Source of the DNA: an uncultured Caulobacteraceae bacterium
GTDB lineage: Bacteria; Pseudomonadota; Alphaproteobacteria; Caulobacterales; TH1-2
Direction: 5' to 3'
Assembly (NCBI GenBank): GCA_937967425.1
Contig: CALBST010000453.1
Coordinates: forward strand, 1 to 8,282
DNA: 8,282 nucleotides
Under the pieces are notes generated by a model. It was given only the letters and a program-made list of their open reading frames with translations. It was not told the origin of the DNA and searched no databases. Below are positions 1 through 7,166 of this stretch, piece by piece (within the stretch, counting starts at the first letter, position 1; the number at the start of each line of letters is the position of its first letter). The position numbers and the translations under genes were made by a program.

Positions 1-1468
1 ACTCAGGATCCCACCAGGCGCGGCCGTCGCGATCCATGAGCAGGGCCGATTGCGTCGGCCCGTTCGAGCCCGCCGCATAGAGATGCGGTTCTGTGCTGCT
101 TTCGTCCCATGCCGCCAGCAAAGCATCGGCCCACGTCCACGCCGCGTCCACTTCGTCGCGGCGCATGAACAGCGAGAGGTTGCCGCGCACGACATCCATC
201 AGCAGCCGCTCGTATGCATCGGGATAGCGCAAGCCGCCAAACTCTTCCGCGAACGAGAGATCGAGCGGCGCCGTCTTCACCCGCAAGCCGCCCGGCCCCG
301 GCTCCTTCATGTTGAGCCACAAGCGCACGCCCTCGTCCGGCTGCAGGCGCAACACCAACTTGTTCGGCGCGCCGGCGCCCGCGCCAAAGATCGGCACCGG
401 CGTATCTTTGAACTGGACGACGATCTCCGATCGCCGCGCGCCCATGCGTTTGCCGGTGCGAAGATAGAAGGGCACGCCCGCCCAACGCCAATTATCGACC
501 TCAGCCTTGATGGCGACGAACGTCTCGGTTCGCGTCGGCTTGCCAACTTCTTCGACATAAGCCGGCGCTTTAGCGCCGTTCACGAGACCAGCCTTGTACT
601 GCCCGCGCACCGTCTTCGACGCGACATCCGCCGGCCCAATCCGCCGGAGGGCCGACAGCACTTTGAGCTTCTCGGTGCGGATCGCATCCGCATCCATCGA
701 GTTTGGAGATTCCAACGCCACCAGGCACAGAAGCTGCAGAATATGGTTCTGCACCATGTCCCGCAGTGCGCCGGATTTGTCGTAGTACTCCGCACGCCCT
801 TCAACGCCGAGCTCTTCGGCCACCGTAATCTGCACATGGTCGATCGTCGCACGCGACCATATCGGCTCGACCAGCATGTTCGCGAAGCGCAGAACCAAAA
901 GGTTCTGCACCGTCTCCTTGCCGAGATAGTGATCGATGCGGAACGTGCGCTGTTCATCGAACACGGCGCCGACGCCGTCATTAATCGCCCGGGACGAAGC
1001 GAGATCCCGGCCAATCGGTTTCTCCAGCACGATGCGCGAGGTCGGCGTTGCTAGGCCGGTTTCGGCCAAACGCTGCGCGATCGTCACGAACAACGACGGC
1101 GCGGTCGAAAGATAGAATATCCGGACGTTGCCTTTGCCGTTCGTCAGCGCCTCCTTCAGCGCGCCCCACTCGCTCGCCGGCGCTGTGGCGTCCGCGCGCG
1201 CGTACTCGACATGCTTCAGAAACGCCGCGCACTTCGCTTCGTCGAGCGTGTCGTTCGGCGCGAACTTCAGATGCGCTTCGTGCACCATGCGCCGGAACCC
1301 GTCGGTGTCCATCTCGGTGCGCGCGACGCCAATGATCCGCGACTGCGCCGGGATCTGACCGTCCAGAAAGCGGTGCAGCAGCGACGGAAACAGCTTGCGG
1401 AGCGAAAGGTCGCCTGTCGCGCCAAAGACGACCAGATCGAACGGCGGGACGGGAATGAATTCGGCCAT
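1..1468 (-). CDS. zwf: Glucose-6-phosphate 1-dehydrogenase, C-terminal end cut by window edge
   Basis: Cytoplasmic enzyme oxidising glucose 6-phosphate to 6-phosphogluconolactone with NAD(P)+, the entry step of the Entner-Doudoroff and pentose phosphate routes. The reading frame runs from ATG at 1468 leftwards for 489 codons without a stop. Family members are usually about 490 residues, so only a few residues are probably missing. Visible motifs are the N-terminal dinucleotide-binding loop FGATGDLSLRKLFPSL (residues 15-30), EKPIGRDL (149-156), the family signature RIDHYLGKE (177-185, with substrate-contacting His180), and YYDKSGALRDMVQNH (228-242), whose His242 fits the catalytic histidine. 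The start is chosen because MAEFIPVPPFDLVVFGATGD leads straight into the Rossmann fold; the upstream ribosome site is weak. The gene is divergent from the receptor gene. In many alphaproteobacteria zwf is followed by pgl, edd and glk; these would lie to the left, outside the window. Assignment is very secure. Confidence 0.96.
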   Translation of the reverse strand, partial: MAEFIPVPPFDLVVFGATGDLSLRKLFPSLLHRFLDGQIPAQSRIIGVARTEMDTDGFRRMVHEAHLKFAPNDTLDEAKCAAFLKHVEYARADATAPASEWGALKEALTNGKGNVRIFYLSTAPSLFVTIAQRLAETGLATPTSRIVLEKPIGRDLASSRAINDGVGAVFDEQRTFRIDHYLGKETVQNLLVLRFANMLVEPIWSRATIDHVQITVAEELGVEGRAEYYDKSGALRDMVQNHILQLLCLVALESPNSMDADAIRTEKLKVLSALRRIGPADVASKTVRGQYKAGLVNGAKAPAYVEEVGKPTRTETFVAIKAEVDNWRWAGVPFYLRTGKRMGARRSEIVVQFKDTPVPIFGAGAGAPNKLVLRLQPDEGVRLWLNMKEPGPGGLRVKTAPLDLSFAEEFGGLRYPDAYERLLMDVVRGNLSLFMRRDEVDAAWTWADALLAAWDESSTEPHLYAAGSNGPTQSALLMDRDGRAWWDPE

Positions 1469-1521
1469 GCACGCACCAAACTAGTGTTCGCGCCCGCGCG
1501 CAAAAGCCCGGCGCGCCGTCA

Positions 1522-1537
1522 TCTCGCACCTGCGAGA
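1522..1537. repeat. Perfect inverted repeat in the zwf upstream region
   Basis: TCTCGCA and TGCGAGA are perfect 7-base arms separated by two bases, located 54 to 69 bases upstream of the zwf start codon. The two-base gap is too tight for a comfortable RNA hairpin, so a dimeric protein-binding site is the more natural reading. It does not resemble the ACCGGT-centred operators on the other side of this control region. The binding protein is unknown. Confidence 0.45.
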
Positions 1538-1580
1538 AGATCCGGCACGCGACACCTATCGCATTTGAGGCGTCTTTCGC

Positions 1581-1608
1581 TTGTCAAACCGAACATCGCT
1601 GGTAAGCT
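1581..1608 (+). promoter_or_regulatory. Candidate sigma-70-type promoter for the TonB-dependent receptor
   Basis: TTGTCA (1581-1586) and TAAGCT (1603-1608) are separated by 16 bases and resemble -35 and -10 elements. Transcription would start near 1615, inside the first operator (1613-1626), which is a sensible position for repression. It would leave a leader of about 100 bases. This is a visual match only. Confidence 0.4.
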
Positions 1609-1612
1609 CCAC

Positions 1613-1626
1613 TGACACCGGTATCA
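1613..1626. promoter_or_regulatory. LacI-type operator O1 upstream of the receptor
   Basis: TGACACCGGTATCA is a 14-base near-palindrome with one mismatched pair and a central CG, as is typical of LacI/GalR-family operators. It overlaps the expected transcription start of the receptor gene and lies 24 bases (centre to centre) from a second, perfect copy. The LacI-family gene at 4623-5690 is the obvious candidate to bind it. Confidence 0.7.
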
Positions 1627-1636
1627 TACAGGGAAA

Positions 1637-1650
1637 TGACACCGGTGTCA
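1637..1650. promoter_or_regulatory. LacI-type operator O2, perfect palindrome, upstream of the receptor
   Basis: TGACACCGGTGTCA is a perfect 14-base palindrome centred on CG. It sits 66 bases before the receptor start codon, within the predicted 5' leader. Two sites in tandem suggest cooperative or bivalent repression. The same left half-site, TGACACCGGT, recurs in front of the isomerase-dehydrogenase-kinase operon at 5713, so the locus looks like a single small regulon. Confidence 0.75.
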
Positions 1651-1715
1651 GAAGAATTCCAGGCGGCAGGTCGACAAGCCAGGCGCACTCGGGGTCAATC
1701 GGGGAGGAATACAAC

Positions 1716-4481
1716 ATGAGTGGTAAGGGACATTCGCGCCCCAAGCTGTCGCTGCTGCTTGGCGCATCACTCGCCGCGTTCGCCGCTGGCCTGTCCGGCC
1801 AGGCAGCCGCGCAAGATGTGGTCGAGGAAGAGGAAATCGTCATCACCGGTTTCCGGGCAAGCTTGGCGCAAGCGCTAGACATCAAACGCGAAGAGGTGGG
1901 CGCGGTCGACGCGATCGTCGCTGAGGACATCGCCGACTTTCCGGACCTTAACCTATCGGAATCGATCCAGCGCATCCCTGGCGTCGCCATCACCCGCGAC
2001 GCCGGCGAAGGCCGTCAGATCACGGTGCGCGGCCTCGGCGCGCAGTTCACGCGCGTGCGCATCAACGGCATGGAAGCGCTGACCACCACCGGCAGCACCG
2101 ACGCCACCGGCGGCAACAACCGTGACCGTTCGTTCGACTTCAACATCTTCGCGTCTGAACTCTTCAACTCGATCCTGGTGCGCAAGACGTCGTCCGCCGA
2201 CATCGAAGAAGGCTCGCTTGGCGCCACCGTCGACCTGCGGACGGCGCTGCCGTTCGACTATGAAGGCTTCAACCTCGTCGCCTCCGGGCAGCTACAGTAT
2301 AATGATCTCTCAGAAAGCACCGATCCGCGTCTGGCGTTCCTGATCAGCAATCGCTGGGACATCGGCGGCGGCGGCCGGCTTGGAGCATTGCTTTCGATCG
2401 CTCATTCGAGCCGCGAGTCGCGTGAAGAAGGCGCAAGCACGGTTCGTTGGTCGGCCGGCGGCTTCGCCGACGCAAACAACTTCTCGGGAATCCCGACGGC
2501 TACGCTCAACGCGGCCTTCCGTCCGCGCCTGCCGCGCTTCGACATCTACGAGCACGAGCAGGACCGCCTCGGCATCACTGGCGCGCTGCAATGGTCCCCG
2601 ACGCGCGACACCGACGTCACCCTCAGCGCGCTCTACTCCAACTTCGAGGGCACACGCGAGGAAACCTTCCTGCAGTCGAACCTGACGATCGGCGTCGGCG
2701 GCATTGACGTTCAAAGCGCAACTATCGAGGGTAATTCGATCGTTGCCGCCGAACTCGACGACGTCGTCATCCGCAGCGAACTTCGCCGCGACGAGCTTCA
2801 GACCGAGTTCACGCAAGTCACTTTGGATGTGGAGCATCAGTTCAGCGACCGGCTGAACGGTCGCTTTACGGCTGGACGATCGGAGTCTGACCACACCAAT
2901 CCGGTCCAGACGACGCTCCTGTTCCGCGCTGGCGGCCCCGGAGCGTTCGTTGACGGCTACAGCTATGACTTCACTAACCCAACAGCGCCGACCTTCGGGT
3001 TCGGCTTTGATTTGACCAACCCAGCCAACTGGGGACTTGAAGAAATCCGGCTGCGTCCGCAATCGACCTACAACGCCTACACGGCCTTCGGCGGAGAACT
3101 GGAGTTCGATGTCAACGACGTGTTCACGCTGCGCGGTGGGGTGAACTGGCGCAACTATGAGTTCGAGACTACCGAACAGCGACGCTGGAATGGGGTAGCG
3201 AACAGCACGGCGAATATTGAAGCGACAATCCCCGGGTTCGCGGCGGGCACGCCGATTGCCAATTATAGCAACACGATCACGTTTAACGGCGTGACTTGGC
3301 TGATCCCGGATATCGCAGCGGCCGCCGCGACGTGGGATCTCTACAACACCGCCGTTTTCCCGATGTCGACGTTGGGCGCGCTCGCGAACAATCGCTCCGT
3401 GGAGGAAGAAGTCACCGGCGTGTTCACGCAGCTGGACTGGAACACCGATCTCTCAGGCATTCCCTTCCGCGGCAATATCGGTGTCCGCTATGTCGAAACC
3501 GAGCAATCCTCATCCGGTCGCTCGATCATCGGCGGCGTCGACACCACGACCACCGTGGATCACTCCTACGAGGATTGGTTGCCGTCGTTGAACATGGTGT
3601 TTGAGCCGGTTGAGGATTTGCTCTTCCGCTTCGGTGCATCGCGCGTGATGTCACGCGCGGGTCTGGGCTCCCTCAACCCCAATCCGTCGGTCTCGGTGTC
3701 TGGATCGAACCGCACCATCACCGCGGGCAATCCATTCCTGGAACCCATCCGCGCCGACGCCTACGACTTCTCGGCGGAATGGTACTTCGCCGAAGGCGGC
3801 CTTCTCTCGCTGGCGTTGTTCCACCGTGAGATCGATAGCTTCGTCCAAACGGTTCGCGAGACTGCGCCATTCACCGGCAACCCGTTTGGCCTGCCGGATA
3901 GCGTCGGCATCACGGCATGCGGCGCTCAATATCCAGCAACCTGCGACGTGATCGACGATCCGAACTTCTATTGGGGCTTCAACGTCCCGCGGAACACGCC
4001 CGGCGGTCCGGTTTCGGGTTACGAAATCTCGCTACAGCTGCCGCTGACGTTCCTGCCAGGCTTCCTCTCGAATACGGGCCTGTTGGCGAACTACACGAGC
4101 GTGGAATCGGATATCGATTATCTGAACTCGGCAGGCGTCGTGACCTTTAGCGGCCCGCTGACGAACCAGTCGGACAAGTCCTACAACATCACGCTCTACT
4201 ACGAAGACGATCGCTTCAGCGCGCGCGTCTCCGGCGCTTATCGTAGCGAATTCCCGACCAATCTGCCGGGCCGCGACGGCAACGCCACCGAAGCCACGTC
4301 CGACAGCTTCAACGTCGATGCTTCCGCGCGCTGGAACATCAATGAAAACTTCGCGCTCACGCTTGAGGGCATCAACCTCACCGACGAAGCGCGGCACGAT
4401 TTCCTGACGCCGGATGAACGCCTGTCGTTCTATCACCGGTACGGGCGCTCGTACTTCCTGGGCCTGCGCTACACCTACTAA
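1716..4481 (+). CDS. TonB-dependent outer-membrane receptor (Xanthomonas/Caulobacter type), likely oligo-uronide uptake
   Basis: Outer-membrane beta-barrel importing a ligand with energy from TonB-ExbB-ExbD. The 921-residue product has a signal peptide (basic start, hydrophobic residues 11-32, cleavage near AQAAA/Q) and a TonB box in EEEIVITGFR (38-47). The plug domain follows, with SIQRIPGV (83-90), RQITVRGLG (100-108), RINGMEA (115-121) and GSLGATVDLRT (166-176). The barrel ends in the aromatic C-terminus LGLRYTY. Architecture and length match the large TonB-dependent receptors of the TIGR01782 type. Cys735 and Cys743 are the only cysteines I saw and probably form a disulfide in a surface loop. 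ATG at 1716 is preferred over upstream in-frame codons because GGGGAGGAA lies at 1701-1709 and the signal peptide begins there. Tandem LacI-type operators lie upstream and a terminator follows. The substrate, unsaturated oligo-uronides, is inferred only from the neighbours. Confidence 0.93.
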   Translation: MSGKGHSRPKLSLLLGASLAAFAAGLSGQAAAQDVVEEEEIVITGFRASLAQALDIKREEVGAVDAIVAEDIADFPDLNLSESIQRIPGVAITRDAGEGRQITVRGLGAQFTRVRINGMEALTTTGSTDATGGNNRDRSFDFNIFASELFNSILVRKTSSADIEEGSLGATVDLRTALPFDYEGFNLVASGQLQYNDLSESTDPRLAFLISNRWDIGGGGRLGALLSIAHSSRESREEGASTVRWSAGGFADANNFSGIPTATLNAAFRPRLPRFDIYEHEQDRLGITGALQWSPTRDTDVTLSALYSNFEGTREETFLQSNLTIGVGGIDVQSATIEGNSIVAAELDDVVIRSELRRDELQTEFTQVTLDVEHQFSDRLNGRFTAGRSESDHTNPVQTTLLFRAGGPGAFVDGYSYDFTNPTAPTFGFGFDLTNPANWGLEEIRLRPQSTYNAYTAFGGELEFDVNDVFTLRGGVNWRNYEFETTEQRRWNGVANSTANIEATIPGFAAGTPIANYSNTITFNGVTWLIPDIAAAAATWDLYNTAVFPMSTLGALANNRSVEEEVTGVFTQLDWNTDLSGIPFRGNIGVRYVETEQSSSGRSIIGGVDTTTTVDHSYEDWLPSLNMVFEPVEDLLFRFGASRVMSRAGLGSLNPNPSVSVSGSNRTITAGNPFLEPIRADAYDFSAEWYFAEGGLLSLALFHREIDSFVQTVRETAPFTGNPFGLPDSVGITACGAQYPATCDVIDDPNFYWGFNVPRNTPGGPVSGYEISLQLPLTFLPGFLSNTGLLANYTSVESDIDYLNSAGVVTFSGPLTNQSDKSYNITLYYEDDRFSARVSGAYRSEFPTNLPGRDGNATEATSDSFNVDASARWNINENFALTLEGINLTDEARHDFLTPDERLSFYHRYGRSYFLGLRYTY

Positions 4482-4518
4482 GCGCTGGACCAACCCCTCC
4501 TACTGCATAGCATCCTTC

Positions 4519-4547
4519 AGGGCGGCCTCCGGGCCGCCCTTTTCTTT
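4519..4547 (+). terminator. Intrinsic terminator after the TonB-dependent receptor
   Basis: AGGGCGGCC (4519-4527) pairs perfectly with GGCCGCCCT (4532-4540) around a TCCG loop, giving a 9-base GC-rich stem, and the T-rich tract TTTTCTTT follows. It lies 38 bases past the receptor stop codon and should separate receptor transcription from the regulator gene. Confidence 0.9.
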
Positions 4548-4622
4548 GCAGGCGGCGCCACTGGCGATTTGCGCGCCGATGTGCTCATAACACTCCCCTA
4601 GTCAACAACGGACGCGCACGAC

Positions 4623-5690
4623 TTGAGCTCATCCTCATCCAGCCGGAAGCCCGGCACGGAGCGCGGCGAAGGCAAACGCCGGACGACGATCAACGACATC
4701 GCCCGCCTCGCCGGCGTCTCGAAGAAAACTGTCTCGCGCGTGCTGAACAATTCGCCGTTCGTGCGCGAGGAAACGCGGCTCAAGGTGAACGGCCTGATGC
4801 AGGAGATGGGCTACACGCCCGATCCGCAGGCGCGCGGCCTTGCCTTCCGCCGCTCATTCCTTGTCGGCATGATCTTCGACAATCCGAACGCCCAGATGGT
4901 CGTCACCATGCAGGAAGGCGTGCTCGATGGCCTAAAGGGCAGCGGCTTCGAGCTTGTCGTTCACGCTTGCGACCGCAATGCCGAGAATTTCCTTCCCGAG
5001 GTCGCCGCCTTCGTTGAGCGGCAAAAGCTCTTCGGCGTGATCCTGCTTCCGCCGATCTCCGAGAACAATGCGCTGGTTGAATTGTTGAAGGAACGCGGCT
5101 GCCACTATGTGCGCATGGCGTCGGCCGTCATTGACGAACCGGGCAATCTGGTCGCCTCCACCGATAGTCTCGCCACCGCCGAAGCCGCCAAGCACCTCGC
5201 CGATCTCGGCCACACGCGCATCGGCTTCATTGCCGGCCCGCCTGGCTTCCGCTCGCGCGAGGAACGCCGGAAAGGCTTTCTCGACGGATTGAAGAAACAC
5301 GGGATCGATCTGCCGGCGAAGAACATTGTCGACGGCGCCTACACCTACGAGTCCGGCATCGCCGCTGCGGAGAAATTGCTGAAGCTTTCCCCCCGCCCCA
5401 CCGCGATCTTCGCCAGCAATGACGAAATGGCGGCGGGCGTTTATCACGCGGCGCGCCAACTCGGCCTTTCTATTCCCGGCGATCTCTCCGTTGTCGGCTT
5501 CGACGATACGCCGGTTTCGAGTCGCTTGTGGCCGCCGCTCACCACGGTGCGTTGGCCGATCCACGAAATGGGCCGCGCCGCCGCCGCTCATTTGCTGCGC
5601 GCCGCTGCCGATCAGCCGCCCGACGAGGAAAAGGGCGTGTTTCCAGCGTTCCTCGTCGCGCGTGACTCCACCGCCGCTGCACCCAAGTAG
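4623..5690 (+). CDS. LacI/GalR-family transcriptional repressor, probable regulator of this uronate locus
   Basis: Sugar-responsive DNA-binding repressor of 355 residues, close to the family norm of about 340. The helix-turn-helix is TINDIARLAGVSKKTVSRVLNN (22-43). A hinge-helix region follows (about 67-78, with Leu73 placed to insert at a central CpG), then a periplasmic-binding-protein-like effector domain (about 79-350) carrying typical motifs such as HTRIGFIAGP (197-206), AIFASNDEMAAG (261-272) and LSVVGFDDTP (288-297). The start is TTG at 4623: the frame has a stop at 4599-4601, no ATG or GTG between, and the next Met lies beyond the helix-turn-helix. The ribosome site is weak (CGGA). 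This suggests low expression. An odd run of six serines follows Met1. The gene sits between the receptor and the catabolic operon, both of which have ACCGGT-centred sites. I see no such site before the regulator itself. The effector is not known; KDG or a precursor is a guess. Confidence 0.93.
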   Translation: MSSSSSSRKPGTERGEGKRRTTINDIARLAGVSKKTVSRVLNNSPFVREETRLKVNGLMQEMGYTPDPQARGLAFRRSFLVGMIFDNPNAQMVVTMQEGVLDGLKGSGFELVVHACDRNAENFLPEVAAFVERQKLFGVILLPPISENNALVELLKERGCHYVRMASAVIDEPGNLVASTDSLATAEAAKHLADLGHTRIGFIAGPPGFRSREERRKGFLDGLKKHGIDLPAKNIVDGAYTYESGIAAAEKLLKLSPRPTAIFASNDEMAAGVYHAARQLGLSIPGDLSVVGFDDTPVSSRLWPPLTTVRWPIHEMGRAAAAHLLRAAADQPPDEEKGVFPAFLVARDSTAAAPK

Positions 5691-5712
5691 CGAGGGCCGT
5701 TGCGCCGTCTTA

Positions 5713-5727
5713 TGACACCGGTTACCA
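5713..5727. promoter_or_regulatory. LacI-type operator O3 upstream of the uronate catabolic operon
   Basis: TGACACCGGTTACCA carries the same ten-base core, TGACACCGGT, as the two operators before the receptor. The right half diverges, giving 11 of 14 matches to the perfect palindrome at 1637. It lies 33 bases before the isomerase start, in the 69-base gap after the repressor gene. A TTATGA at 5710-5715 could be a -10 element overlapping it, but no convincing -35 is visible. Confidence 0.6.
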
Positions 5728-5759
5728 TGCCCGCAAGACCCTCCAGAAGAGGACACCCC

Positions 5760-6401
5760 ATGAAAATCGCGCTGATCATCGAGAACAGCCAAGCCGCCAA
5801 GAGCAGCATCGTGCATGACGCGCTGAAAGCCGTGGCTGAGCCGCTTGGCCACCACGTCCATCACTACGGAATGTACACGCCCGAGGACAAAGCCTCGCTC
5901 ACCTATGTGATGAACGGCCTGCTCGCGGGGATCCTGATCAATTCGAAAGCCGCGGATTTTGTCGTCACTGGTTGCGGCACCGGCATGGGCACGATGCTCG
6001 CGGCCAATTCCATGCCCGGCGTGTTCTGCGGCCTGATTATCGATCCCACGGATGCTTTCCTCTTCGGCCAGATCAACGACGGCAACGCCATCGCCATGCC
6101 GTACGCGAAGGGCTTCGGCTGGGCCGCCGAACTCAATCTGCAGGATTGCTATCGCAAGCTTTTCGACGGCGAGCGCGGCCTCGGCTATCCGAAAGAGCGC
6201 GCGCAGATCATGGCGAAGAACCGCGGCATTCTGAAAGAGCTCAAGGCCGCGTCGTGCAAGGATATGCTGACCGTGCTGAAGTCGGTCGATCAGGACTTGC
6301 TGAGAGCGGCGGTCGCCGGCGAGCGTTTCGAGGAATTGTTCTTCGCCAACGCGCAAGATACAGCCATCGCCGACTACGTCCGCCGCGTGCGCGCGTCGTA
6401 A
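5760..6401 (+). CDS. RpiB/LacA/LacB-family isomerase, probable DhuI-type 4-deoxy-L-threo-5-hexosulose-uronate ketol-isomerase
   Basis: Predicted cytosolic sugar isomerase of 213 residues. The core matches ribose-5-phosphate isomerase B: DFVVTGCGTGMGTMLAAN (66-83, with Cys72 at the catalytic cysteine position), PGVFCGLIIDPTDA (86-99) and the QINDGNAIAM loop (104-113). It is longer than true RpiB (about 150 residues). It lacks the RpiB DHAG motif near the N-terminus (IENSQAAKS here) and the loop HND (IND here), so ribose 5-phosphate is unlikely. It directly precedes kduD and a KDG kinase, where the unrelated cupin enzyme KduI normally acts. RpiB-fold DhuI of streptococci catalyses that step, so this role is inferred. 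ATG at 5760 has AGAAGAGGA six bases upstream. In-frame ATGs at 5712 and 5727 overlap the operator and lack such a site. Alternative: an isomerase for another keto-uronate or sugar phosphate. Confidence 0.85.
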   Translation: MKIALIIENSQAAKSSIVHDALKAVAEPLGHHVHHYGMYTPEDKASLTYVMNGLLAGILINSKAADFVVTGCGTGMGTMLAANSMPGVFCGLIIDPTDAFLFGQINDGNAIAMPYAKGFGWAAELNLQDCYRKLFDGERGLGYPKERAQIMAKNRGILKELKAASCKDMLTVLKSVDQDLLRAAVAGERFEELFFANAQDTAIADYVRRVRAS

Positions 6402-6410
6402 GAGAACGTC

Positions 6411-7166
6411 ATGAGCGCCAGTCTATTCAGCCTCGATGGTAAAGTGGCGCTCGTCACCGGCGGCAATGTCGGCCTTGGCCAAGCGATCGCCGTGGCCCTC
6501 GCCGGGGCCGGCGCGGACATTGTCTCGACAAGTCGCCGCGCAGCGCCGGAAACCAAGCAAGCCGTCGAGGCGCTAGGCCGTCGCTTCCTGAGCGTCGAAG
6601 CGGACCTGTCGTCGACGAGACCGATCAGCGGCATCGTCGAACAAGCGCTTGCCTTCGGCGGCCTCGACATCCTCGTTAACAATGCCGGCATCATCCGCCG
6701 CGCTGACTCCGTCGATTTCACAGAAGCCGATTGGGACGCGGTGATCGATACGAATCTGAAGTCCGTCTTCTTCCTTGCCCAAGCCGCCGGCCGTCACATG
6801 ATCGCGCAAGGCCACGGCAAGATCATCAACGTCGCCTCGATGCTCTCCTTCCAAGGCGGCATCCGCGTGCCCTCGTACACCGCATCGAAAAGCGGCCTCG
6901 CCGGCCTGACGCGCCTGCTCGCCAACGAATGGGCCGCCAAAGGCGTGAACGTGAACGCCATCGCGCCGGGCTACATGGCCACCGACAACACCACGCTGCT
7001 GCGCGAAGATGCAAAGCGTAACGCCGAAATTCTCGGGCGCATTCCGGCGGGCCGCTGGGGTGAAGCCAGCGACATCGGCGGCGCTGCGATCTTCCTGGCG
7101 TCACGCGCTTCCGACTATGTCCACGGCGCCATTCTCCCCGTTGATGGCGGCTGGCTGGCGCGATGA
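6411..7166 (+). CDS. kduD: 2-dehydro-3-deoxy-D-gluconate 5-dehydrogenase (KduD, short-chain dehydrogenase)
   Basis: Cytosolic classical short-chain dehydrogenase that reduces 3-deoxy-D-glycero-2,5-hexodiulosonate to 2-keto-3-deoxygluconate with NAD(P)H. The 251-residue protein has the cofactor loop TGGNVGLG (16-23), NNAG (90-93), Asn115 and the catalytic Ser143, Tyr156 and Lys160. Stretches such as KIINVASMLSFQGGIRVPSY (137-156), NVNAIAPGYMATDNT (180-194), RIPAGRWG (210-217) and the ending VDGGWLAR are near-identical to what I know of E. coli KduD, so assignment is well beyond generic family level. The gene starts nine bases after the isomerase stop, and its own stop overlaps the kinase start (ATGA), implying one transcript and coupled translation. 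In the DhuI/DhuD arrangement of streptococci the partner dehydrogenase does the same job. Whether NADH or NADPH is preferred cannot be told from sequence. Confidence 0.93.
   Translation: MSASLFSLDGKVALVTGGNVGLGQAIAVALAGAGADIVSTSRRAAPETKQAVEALGRRFLSVEADLSSTRPISGIVEQALAFGGLDILVNNAGIIRRADSVDFTEADWDAVIDTNLKSVFFLAQAAGRHMIAQGHGKIINVASMLSFQGGIRVPSYTASKSGLAGLTRLLANEWAAKGVNVNAIAPGYMATDNTTLLREDAKRNAEILGRIPAGRWGEASDIGGAAIFLASRASDYVHGAILPVDGGWLAR

Noticed and set aside
50..1054. A 334-codon open frame on the plus strand opposite zwf
   Set aside because: The minus strand encodes unmistakable glucose-6-phosphate dehydrogenase with all key motifs. The plus-strand translation is Arg/His-rich and resembles no family.
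1581..1715. An upstream extension of the receptor reading frame
   Set aside because: It would run through both operators and the predicted promoter and place 45 residues before the signal peptide. The ATG at 1716 has a strong ribosome site and begins a normal signal peptide.
1842..1855. ACCGGT inside the receptor gene, resembling the operator core
   Set aside because: It encodes the TonB box region (ITGF) and the flanking bases do not complete the palindrome, so chance is sufficient.
4432..4445. ATCACCGGTACGGG near the end of the receptor gene
   Set aside because: Only the central six bases match well, and it lies within coding sequence far from any start, so it was not called an operator.
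4548..4622. Possible promoter for the repressor (TTGCGC at 4569 with TCATAA at 4585)
   Set aside because: The spacing of only 10 bases is too short for a sigma-70 promoter, and no better pair was found, although some promoter probably exists after the terminator.
4932..6356. A 474-codon open frame on the minus strand across the repressor and isomerase genes
   Set aside because: It lies opposite two well-supported genes, its translation is rich in Arg, Gly, Ala and His without recognisable motifs, and it spans the gap and operator between them. It is a by-product of GC-biased codons.
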